DNA from: Corythucha ciliata
Lineage: Eukaryota; Arthropoda; Insecta; Hemiptera; Tingidae
Direction: 5' to 3'
NCBI GenBank assembly: GCA_038030265.1
Contig: CM075937.1
Span: 2,542,001 to 2,606,000, forward strand
DNA length: 64,000 bases
Positions within the stretch are counted from its first letter, which is position 1. The number at the start of each line of letters is the position of its first letter. The notes beneath the pieces were generated by a model. It saw only the letters and a list, made by a program, of their open reading frames with translations, was not told where the DNA came from and made no database searches. The position numbers and the translations under genes were made by a program. Of this stretch, positions 55,845 through 64,000 are shown piece after piece.

Positions 55845-56434
55845 CTATTCAAGAGCAGGAGCATGGCACACGCCCCAGGCACGGAATCCTAAGTGGATTA
55901 TTGTGCCGCTCTTAGTTCGGTTGATCTAGTCTAGAGTCCCTCTCACAGTATGAGGTTGAGGAGGTCCTCAGCTAGTGTCCCGCTGGCCGGAACATATCAG
56001 AGGTGTGAAGCCCGAAAATGCTGATCCTGCGAAGATAGCTCTCTCCTCTTAATAAGGTTAGAGGCTTAGAAGCGATAAGAGATATAATCGCTAACTGGAC
56101 CCTTGAGCACGAGAGTGACAAGGATGACGAGCTAGCTCGCGCCGAGTGCGTTGCACTCGAAGAGATAAGCCCCTGCACCGGGGTGTGTTCTTTAAAACGG
56201 CCCGCCGAGGGTATGTTTTTTAAAAAATCCCCTCGGCGGGTATGCTCCTTTGAACTGCCCTCCACAAGTACGTCCCTTGTCCCATCAATGTCGTGTTCGA
56301 CCTCGGTGGTATCCATGGACGGAGAAGCCGGCGACTGCGGCGTTCACGAAAGGTTCTCTGAGCCCCCTCCGAGTTCTTCATATGAACTTCTGGGTGAGCC
56401 CTTCAAGGTGCTGCCAGAAGCCAGGGTAATATAA
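55845..56434. other. GC-richer segment of unknown origin, left flank of a TIR element
   Basis: Together with 60871-61390 it forms one interrupted unit. It contains a perfect 11-bp hairpin stem CCCGCCGAGGG/CCCTCGGCGGG (56201-56211, 56230-56240) with an A/T palindrome in the loop. The plus frame 56183-56434 is open but unrecognised. Composition suggests a retroelement untranslated region or ORF1; this is a guess. Confidence 0.4.
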
Positions 56435-56880
56435 GGCCCTCCACACACGGGTCGTCTCGTTTTCGTCTCGAACTCGATGCGGAATCGTAGTGCTCGTCTT
56501 GCTCGAACTTTATGGTTTTCGCATCTGTGAAATTAGGGCGCCTAGAAAAATAAATATCTTACAGGAAATAAAAAAAAAGTCGTGATTTATTTCTCCGTTT
56601 TTATTTTATTTAAAAAAATATTGGTCCAGTAGTCTTGTGTAGAGCTTCAAAGCAGAATAATGAGTAGCTCAAGCGATGAAGAAGCCGGAGTATGTTTATT
56701 TGTGTTTATTATTACAAGCGAAGCCCCCTAAACTTCCATTGAGGGTCAAAAAAGTGGCATTCGGTACATTTTGTTTTTTAAAATTCTTCATGAAAGTAGA
56801 CGGAGTCTTCAAGCCTCATTTTGCTAAGTTGCAATAATCCAAGGTGAAAGAAGACTGTCCCTACATGTTATATGCCACAT

Positions 56881-57207
56881 CTACAATATCGACGAATATA
56901 CGAATGATTCTATTCTACGTGTATGGGTCCCTTTAAATACACTTTCATATAGAAAGAATAAATAAGGTGTTTGTGGTGTCGTGAGCGGTAGCAGGAAACT
57001 ACGAAATTGGAAGATACTTCTCGAGTTACCTGTTGAATACAATGTCTTTAATTTCTTAACGAATTTGTTGTTCTTGCCAGGTAATGCAACTTCTGCGGAA
57101 ACTGCCTTCCAGGCTTTCTCCACGCAATATTTCCTCGAATAATCCCTGCGGGTGTAGTCAAATAATTCAGGGTATTTTTCGACTTCCCCGACTTTGATGT
57201 TGAACAC
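56881..57207 (-). pseudogene. MADF (Myb/SANT-like) domain exon
   Basis: VEKYPELFDYTRRDYSRKYC and VEKAWKAVSAEVAL match the MADF DNA-binding fold, the second protein of PIF/Harbinger elements. A good acceptor (TCCTAG/GTG) lies at 57208, so the start codon is probably in a missing upstream exon. After KKLKTLYSTG the frame leaves the domain, probably through an unspliced donor (CAG/GTAACT near 57030). No following exon was recognised. Confidence 0.65.
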
Positions 57208-57887
57208 CTAGGAATCATAACTTATGATAATTTTTAGGTCGATCCCCCCCCCCCACAACCTTAACCATCTGCGTCGTTCGCCCTTTCATGAAACGCAGCG
57301 GTTGCGAGATGCAATGGTAAGGTCGATCGGGGTTATTGGGCCCTCTATAAAAATTGGGAAAATGTCCATTAAAGTTTTGTTTTTAGAATTTTCTTTTTGT
57401 GGAGGTGGAGTTCAACCCACCCCCCTCCTGATGCCATTGCAAAAAGTTTGATTTTCCAAGTCCCAGTATTTTAATTACCTCTTTATTTTTTTTAATTGCA
57501 GGGGGGCCCAGTTGCCCCAGAAAATTGGGGTGAATGGGCCACTCCCATCATTTTGAGGGAGGTTTTCTTGATTTCTTGTAAGGGGCATGTGGGCCTGTTG
57601 GTATGAAAGGCCTAGTTTCTCGAACCATCATTCTTTTTTTATAAAAAAAAAATACGTATCTTGTATACCACGATGTAGAGAAATGCAAAACGTTGTTGAA
57701 TGTCAGAGGGAAGAAAATACAGAATAGTATTTGCAAAAAAAATCAGTCTTATATTGCATGTATCCATAAACGAACAGATTAAGTACTTTGGTCCCTTTCT
57801 CAAATCGAAACAGCTAATTCCACGGGCATTCTTTGTCTTTGAACTTAAAAATGAAAAATAATACTTCAAAAACCACTGTAAAAAACC

Positions 57888-60137
57888 TCAAAAAATGTTG
57901 GACAAATCGGTTAAGTCATCAGAAAAACTGATCATGTCTTTGAATCGATTGGTATTGCACGTATTTAATGATTTAGAAAGCTTCCGAATAACGTCGCTTG
58001 ACCGGATGAAATATGACTCATCGTCACTCTCGATGAATTTCCAAGTTTGGTTGTGGCGTTTTAGGAATAATCCCATGAAACCGCCATGGAGTACTTCTGT
58101 TATTCTGGCAGCGTACAGCCTGAACGATGCGTCGGTTTTCCCGAAAACTCTCACGATGCAGTAGTCGCCTTGTGCCGGGCGAGAGTCTTTCTTTTCCTCT
58201 TCTTCGGATAAACTTAATTCGCCATCAGATTCATCGCTGTAAGAGACGGATCCGCTCTCGTCACTCTCAGATTCTGGGATTGGAGCCTTTTTCTTTCTCT
58301 TCTTTGCGAGTCCATTTGCTTCCTCTCTTTTCTGTTTTTTTGCCAATCGGCTCTGCTGCCTTTCAATTTTCATTTTTTCCTTTTCCGCCTTCTCTTTGTC
58401 CTCCTTTTCTTTTTTTTCTAGGAATTCCTCAGAAGTGATGACTTCACAATTAGTTACAACCCTTCGACGTTGGCGTTGGGTTGGGGAGCTTGAGATTTTC
58501 ACCATATCCAAGAGTAAATCCTCGAAGGTCTTTCTAGGAACTGAACCACTGCTGCTGGTTGATGGGGCGCTGATTTCGAGAGGCGGATTTGATGGTTGAG
58601 AAATTTCTTCATTCGGGTGCTTCGACGGGTGGTGGATTGGTGTTGATCTGGGGCTGCCTGGATGATTCTGCGGCGGCGTCTTCATTGTTTTGCAGATTAG
58701 GAGTGGCTTCAGAGGGTGGGCGTCCTTGAGGCAAATGCTGAGATTTATATTTTCTCAAATCTTCGGGTTTGAAAACACTCTCTGAAATTTTGTCACGATT
58801 GGGACCATTCCGTGCTCCATCATATATCCCAGTGGCGGCGAATCCACTAATCAAGTTGATTTTTTGTTGCCCGTCGTTCAGCAGGCGAGTAATGATGGAG
58901 ACGAATTCTGCTTTGGGAATTTTTTTCCTCGGATGCTGTCGTTGCCACTTGCTCAGCTCTTGGTCCCATTTCACCTTCAAACTTTTGAAGACGGCCACGT
59001 CCAATGGCTGTAGGAGATGTGTTGTATGTGGAGGAAGCTTCATAATTGTCACTTGGTTTTCTTGGGCAGCCTTTATAAGGTCGGTGGAAATGTGGGTGAC
59101 ATGCCCGTCGTAAATGAGGAGGACTGGTCGGGCTTCTCCAATGTTCGGTATGAAAACCTTGGTGGATAAATATAAAAATAAACATAAGTAAAATAAATAA
59201 TACTAAATAAAACCTTGGTAAACCAGTTGAAAAATAACGTGGTCTCCATCCACCCTCGCTCAGAAGCGGCAACTGCAGTTTGGGTGATCTCATTTGCGAA
59301 CCAGTTCTCCATAACGAATTTCCCTTTAAACACGCAGAGGGCAGGCAACATCGTTCCGTCCGCGGCCCCACAAATGAGGACTGTGGTGTTTTCCCGGCCC
59401 GAAGCACTCGTTTTTCGTTGTGATTTCGCGCCAACAGATCCAACTATTTTAGTTTTAGATGGGTCGTGACAGAAAGCCGTTTCGTCGCAATTATAAATTT
59501 GACCCGGTTTGCCCTCGAGATGTAACGCTTTCATGATTTCAGTGAGCGTGTCGAAGTAGTTGTAAATTACCCAGGGATTCGTCTGGTCGCTTCGAATATG
59601 TTCGATGCTTTGCGGTTTTTTTAAACTCAATCCGTTTCTCCTCTTGAAGTTTAGGAACCAGTCGTGGCCTGGGCGCCCATTTGGGAACCGGGTTTTCAGA
59701 TTGTTTTGATGAATATAATTTTCGACCAGTTGAAGAACTTCTGGTTTCGAGAGCCCAACCCATTCCGCTCCATCACCTTCGAATTAAATTGATATTTTTT
59801 ATGGTGTTACTCGCGGAGACCGAAGAGAGGGGTCACCCTCACTACTATTTCAAGTAATTACCTTCAAGCACGACGCGATTTCTTCTTCTTCCTTGGCTGT
59901 GAGGTACGAATTCACTCCTCCCCCGCCATAGCCATCCCCTGCTCTCTTGCCCTTCCCTCTGGTGCCTCGAACATAATGCTTCAGAGTGGACCGGGGGATA
60001 TGGTAATGCAGAACCGCTCCTCTTGTGGTCCTGTTACCATTCTTGACATCGTCGATCGCATGTTGTAGATCCTCGGAAGTGTAATTATTGAGCCCTCCTG
60101 GCCCTCTTGCGGTCTTTCGAACGTATGTCCTCACCAT
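57888..60137 (-). CDS. pogo/Tigger/jerky-like transposase (HTH_psq plus DDE_1)
   Basis: Exon 1 (60137-59862): MVRTYVRKTARGPGGLNNYT, then a psq-type helix-turn-helix (TTRGAVLHYHIPRSTLKHYV). An intron at about 59861-59777 leads to a CENP-B-like region (GHDWFLNFKRRNGLSLKKPQ). The DDE core is in the next blocks: YNCDETAFCHDPSKTK, then after a clean 56-bp phase-0 intron (59213-59158) LLIYDGHVTHISTDLI, then MKLPPHTTHLLQPLDVAVFK, giving all three aspartates. Downstream (58685-57888, one frameshift near 58620-58690) is a K/E-rich tail, an acidic serine stretch and a globular C-terminus. The first junction is out of phase by one base, so one small lesion is likely. Otherwise nearly intact. Confidence 0.82.
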
Positions 60138-60654
60138 ATCCTACAACAGGTTACTCAAGTTACCTTGCAACTTTTCACCATGTTTGGCTCATTATTAATC
60201 ATTATTTTAGGTTTGTTCCAACTAGCCAGAGAACTGAGTTCTTTCAGTTCTGGAACTAAATTGTCGTGCGCAGATGCCAAGAAAAAGTTCGAATTTGGTA
60301 ATGCGCAGGCGCGAGAACTCTCAGAACCGTTCTGGAACGGTTCTCGTGAGAAGAGCGACTTCTCGAATCCTTAGAGAATACGCCAAAATAAATTTATTGA
60401 GGCACTTTTGAAGTTGGGCAGAATTTTGCCGCTATTCTGCCCTTTTCTACCTTTGTTTCATGTATATACGAATAAATAAAAACTTACCTCCGTGCTCCGT
60501 ATAAAATGAAATCACACGTGATTTCGCGTACCAAACAATTCGCAAGGTTCGAGAGACGAGGATGACGAGAGCTCTTCGAGTCCAAAACGAAAACAAAACG
60601 ACCATATGATAAACTATTTAGTCTGTATTAATTTAACACTGCGGATGCGAAATC
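60138..60654. other. Upstream region of the pogo-like gene; no other feature
   Basis: Contains AGAACTGAGTTCTTTCAGTTCTGGAAC and a short palindrome CAGAACCGTTCTGGAACGGTTCT (about 60323-60345 region). These may be remnants of another element's ends; not resolved. Confidence 0.35.
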
Positions 60655-60867
60655 GCATCGAGTTCGAGACGACCAAAACGACCCGTGTGTAGACGGTTTT
60701 ATAACATACGAGAAAAATCACTTCGAGTTCGAGACGAGAACGAGACGACCCATGTGTGGAACAAATTCATTTACATTGAAAACAATGTTAAAAAGTAAAT
60801 CGCGTCGAGCATTTCGACTCCGCGTCGAGTTCGAGCCGAGTACGAGACGACCCGTGTGTGGAGGGCC
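60655..60867. repeat. Three successive copies of the element's terminal motif
   Basis: CGAGTTCGAGACGA followed by a CGACCCGTGTGT-type string occurs at about 60657-60692, 60723-60762 and 60826-60867; only the last is the true end. The left end has one copy. Confidence 0.7.
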
Positions 60868-60870
60868 TAA

Positions 60871-61390
60871 GTCTACCGCCGGCAGAGCCCTGCGTGCCGT
60901 AAGCGCCGAGGCCTGCGGTAAGCCTATTACACCAGGGGGATCGGCCGGTGCTCTGGGGGTCCGTTCAAAGCACACTTTGCCCCCTGTGCCATGCAGACCT
61001 TAGGTACGGACCAAACTCCTTGTCTTGAGGGGGGGGGGAAATAGCTGGAGGAGGTAGGAGACGCCACCTTCTTCTGTCCCAGACTCAGGACAGCCCTTAA
61101 CCCGTTGTTTGTCCACGGGGTCGTATTCGGCCCCCATGTCCAATGGGTGTGTCCGATAACGGACTCCCCACCGCATACGGTGCGCCTTATTCCGACCCAA
61201 CCCACCATCGCGCCGTATCAGGGAGCGGGTCGGCCCAATGGTGGGGTCCCCCATCCGTAACCCGGGGGACGCGCCCGATAGGGGAAAAGAACCCCGTGAA
61301 AGGTTTGTAGCCATTCACACGGATCAAGTCCGTCACGGGGTTGACAGCAATTACAGCCCCGTACCCTGCATAACTGCATACTGCAAAAGC
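60871..61390. other. GC-rich segment, right flank of the TIR element; no gene recognised
   Basis: Continuation of 55845-56434. It has a G9 run at about 61029 and many short inverted CCCATCCG/CGGACT-type patches. Open frames on both strands reflect GC content; no domain is seen. Confidence 0.4.
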
Positions 61391-62818
61391 ATTAAAATTT
61401 GTGGCTGAAATAGCGAAAAAGCGCTTGCTCATAGTATAAAACTAATTAAATCACTAATTCGAGGCTAAAAATGGAAAAAACACTAATGTCCGGCGATAAT
61501 TGAGAAAAGGCGCTAATTCGCCGCTATAAAATTGAGAACAAGCTGCAGTCGTCCATCGCTCAGCAGGCTCAAAAACGCTAATTCGTGATTTCTCGAAGCA
61601 ACAACGGGACCGAAATTGAGAAAAATCGCTGATTCACAGCTAAAATTGAGAAAACCACCTAATTCGCGGCTAAAACTGTGAAAACTTTCTAAATTTCCGC
61701 CTAGAATTAAAGTAAACCGCTCATTTGCAGCTAAGATAGAGAAATACGCCAATTCGCGGATCAATTTGAGAAAATCCGCTAATTCACGGCTAAAATTAAG
61801 GAAACGCGATAATTCGCAGGTGACTTTAAGAAATAATAATCGACTAAAATTGGGATAAAGCGCTTGCATCGCGGCAAAAATTAAGAAAAAAGCTAATTCA
61901 CGGACACATGATGTCATCAAAAACCCGCTTATTCACTGCTAAAACTGAGACAAACCGCTAATTCTCGCCTAAAATTGATGTAGAACGCTCATTTGCAGCT
62001 AAAATAACGATAATGAATTCTTAAACTCCTGTCTAATTTTGGCAAAAAGCGCTTAATCATCCGCTTGAACGGAGAAAGATGCTAATTCGCGGACCAATTC
62101 GAGAAAATGCGCTAATTTACAGAAAATATTGAGGAATGCGGTGATTCGCGGCTAAAATTAAGAAATAATCCAACGCTAACATTGGGAATATAATTCGCGG
62201 CTAAAATGAGATAAAGCGCTAATTCACGGCATGTGAAGCTAAAATTGAAAAAAACGCTAATTCACGGATGTATTCGGAAATCCCGCTTGTTCACGACTAA
62301 AACTGATCCTCTGATCCTCAGAGAAAATGCGTTAATTCGCGACTAATAGTACAATCAAGCGCTCATTCGAATCCAAATGGAAGAAAAACGCCAATTCACG
62401 TGTAATGTGGAAATTCCTCCAACTCGGAGCTGAAATTGATTAAAAGCGGTGATTCAGGGGTGAAATTGTGGAATAATTCACAGCTAAAATTCAGAAATAA
62501 TTCTCAGCAAAAATAAAAAACGCTAATTCGGATGACTAAGAAGTGAAGAAAAAAAAAAAAAACGCTAATATAGTGAGGGGGGGCTGCTAAAAGTGAGGCA
62601 AACCGCTAATTTCCGTCTAAAATTTAGATAAAGCGCTCATTCGCTGCTGAAATAGAGAAAAACGATAAATCATCTAAAATCCTCTAATTCACGGCTAAAA
62701 TTGAGTAAACACCGATTCGCCGTTCCTGTAGAGACAAGTTTGCGGCTGAAACTCAAGAAAAAAAGAGAGAGATTCATGGTAGAACCCCTCCCAAGATGAA
62801 ATCCTAGATCCGCCACTG
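61391..62818 (-). mobile_element. Family-1 array (copy D, reverse) with hAT-like right terminus
   Basis: Reverse family-1 units (CGCTAATTCGCGGCTAAAAT, TTGAGAAAA) fill about 61400-62745. After a short tail the sequence ends ATCCTAGATCCGCCACTG (62801-62818); in reverse this is CAGTGGCGGATCTAGGAT, a common hAT-like terminus. The left terminus was not found where the array meets the GC-rich segment, so the copy is probably truncated. Confidence 0.65.
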
Positions 62819-63072
62819 CCATATGGCAATATATTTCAGTGTTCAAATGAAGCATTTTGGTTTTTCGTTTCACTTCAGCAGAGGGCTTTAAGAGAGGGGG
62901 TAATAAAAATACTTCAAACATTTGCGAATAATTTCATACTAAGCCCCTCCATGGGCTTCAAAATGGGCATAATAAAAAAGGAATAATTTAATTTCTTGAA
63001 CTATCATTCAACCTTGATTCAACCAAACAAACCTAAAACTTCACTTTTAATGTTTTTAACTACTTTGAACAC
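62819..63072. other. No gene recognised
   Basis: AT-rich spacer between the family-1 array and the small MITEs. Confidence 0.6.
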
Positions 63073-63075
63073 CAG

Positions 63076-63212
63076 GGGGCCTATTCTCTAACAATAAGCA
63101 ATATTTTTTTCGCCAGCCATGTGTCTATTTCATTCATTTGTTTGAAGAATATTAATGAAATAAACATATGACTGCGAAAAAGCTATTGCTTCGGAGTTAG
63201 AGAATAGGCCCC
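63076..63212. mobile_element. 137-bp MITE, CAG target duplication
   Basis: Ends GGGGCCTATTCTCTAAC and GTTAGAGAATAGGCCCC (one insertion) are inverted. AGCAATA...TTTTTTCGC and GCGAAAAAGCTATTGCT continue the arms. CAG flanks both sides (63073-63075, 63213-63215). Confidence 0.8.
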
Positions 63213-63256
63213 CAGCTACAGTAGAAGACAGGACCTAAAAGTCTCCGTGTGTACAG

Positions 63257-63390
63257 GGGGCCTGTTCTGTAAGATTTCAGTGTTCCTAGGAATATCCTTT
63301 TCCACCCGTCCACTCCAAATTAAATCATATGTTGAACGAGAGGACGTGTGGAAAGAGACAGTGATAGGTAAAAGTTATAGAACAGACCCC
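63257..63390. mobile_element. 134-bp MITE, CAG target duplication
   Basis: Ends GGGGCCTGTTCTGTAA and TTATAGAACAGACCCC are inverted with two differences and resemble those of the MITE 45 bp upstream. CAG flanks both sides (63254-63256, 63391-63393). The interior differs, so these are related but separate elements. Confidence 0.75.
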
Positions 63391-63393
63391 CAG

Positions 63394-64000
63394 GGCTTAA
63401 CAGGAAGACGAGATGAACAAATCTATCTGCTTCCGCTGTGTAAAAAAGAAAAACGTTTACGTCTTTTAGAAATTTCACCAATCATCTGTTACCGTACCCT
63501 AGCAACTGTCGGACTATAATAAAGACGTTCATGTTTTTACTTAATTCAAAATCTCACTATTTATTTAACCTCTGCGACGAGACTTCACTTTAATCCCACC
63601 AATGGAGCCTCAAATTTCAAATTCAGTGAAAGTCAATTTGTAACATTATCGCTCGAAATTCTCATTTTTCTCTCCGATCCATTTAATACCCTTCCTCTCC
63701 TGCCCATGACGTCTTAGCTCAGGTTGAGATCATAGTATTTATACTAAAGCAAGACCCCTAGAACCCTTTTACCATCGATTAAAATTATACTTCACGCATT
63801 TTCAGTGGTGAAAAGGGGTGCCAATCGGATTATTTAACCACCACGAGGGATATCACAGTAAGAAAGTCTCTCTGATCAAAATTGTCTATACATGCAACTT
63901 CCTCATGGAGTTACAAACGGTGAAGGCGCCTAAAGGCGTTCGAGGTGGGGGGAGGGGGGTCGGATTGCAAGAGTCGCTAAACTGATTGCTGTCTATATGC
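63394..64000. other. No gene recognised
   Basis: AT-rich, with AATAAAG-type strings and a G-rich patch at the window end (about 63945-63962). Confidence 0.6.

Larger units (their letters stand above)
56435..60867. mobile_element. 4.4-kb TIR element, PIF/Harbinger-like ends, TAA target duplication
   Basis: Ends GGCCCTCCACACACGGGTCG (56435) and its inverse CGACCCGTGTGTGGAGGGCC (to 60867). Subterminal GTCTCGAACTCGATGCG-type motifs are inverted between the ends. TAA flanks both sides (56432-56434, 60868-60870). A TWA duplication, a MADF/Myb-like exon (56881-57207, minus) and a plus-strand first exon starting MSSSSDEEAG with a GTATGT donor (56660-56689) all fit PIF/Harbinger. Its catalytic nuclease gene is not recognised; a pogo-like transposase gene occupies the right two-thirds. 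A TA duplication with uneven ends is the alternative reading. Confidence 0.75.

Noticed and set aside
60718..61432. Several ORFs on both strands
   Set aside because: The sequence is GC-rich with few stops; the translations show no domain and overlap TE ends.

Overview
This window looks like AT-rich animal nuclear DNA, most likely arthropod. It holds Jockey- and I-type LINEs, short-LTR Ty3/gypsy elements, a copia element with an initiator-Met tRNA primer site, a THAP-type P-element transposase, and MULE, hAT, PIF/Harbinger-like and pogo-like DNA transposons. I found no host gene, rRNA, tRNA or CRISPR array. Almost everything recognisable is a transposable element (TE), usually decayed and often nested. 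Species cannot be fixed from the sequence.

Layout. 1-2.6 kb: a degenerate ~30-bp array (family 1), a hAT transposase pseudogene and a Jockey ORF1 scrap. 3.1-3.5 kb: the first copy of a MITE ending in TTAA. 3.7-5.9 kb: a MULE transposase on the minus strand. 6.3-7.4 kb: two 63-66 nt poly(A) tracts around a foldback. 7.6-8.9 kb: a family-2 array. 8.9-9.4 kb: LINE RT remains. 10.35-17.05 kb: gypsy-1, with a P-like transposase gene in its pol region. 18.4-18.6 kb: a foldback MITE. 19.4-21.9 kb: LINE RT cut by a family-1 array. 22.9-30.5 kb: a long I-type LINE split by a 2.45-kb TIR element that carries another family-1 array. 30.5-32.66 kb: nothing recognised.

32.66-40.57 kb is a nested set of insertions. 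A TTAA MITE is split by a 7.5-kb hAT-like element with an 8-bp target duplication. That element holds a reverse transcriptase/endonuclease gene with R2-like layout, a Penelope-like inverted repeat, a CTG-flanked MITE, and another TTAA MITE. The inner MITE is itself split by a 1.74-kb hAT-like element filled with a family-3 array. 40.8-53.3 kb is a second set: one TTAA MITE interrupted by copia (itself hit by an I-like LINE) and by gypsy-2 (itself hit by a Jockey LINE). 54.1-55.8 kb: a family-2 array. 56.4-60.9 kb: a PIF-type TIR element holding a MADF exon and a pogo-like transposase gene. 61.4-62.8 kb: a family-1 array ending in a hAT-like terminus. 63.08-63.39 kb: two small CAG-flanked MITEs.

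The most unusual pattern is the set of three unrelated degenerate arrays, all with a period near 30 bp and several bounded by hAT-like termini. One (33670-35412) is a complete element with TIRs and an 8-bp duplication. This suggests a class of non-autonomous transposon whose body is a decayed minisatellite.
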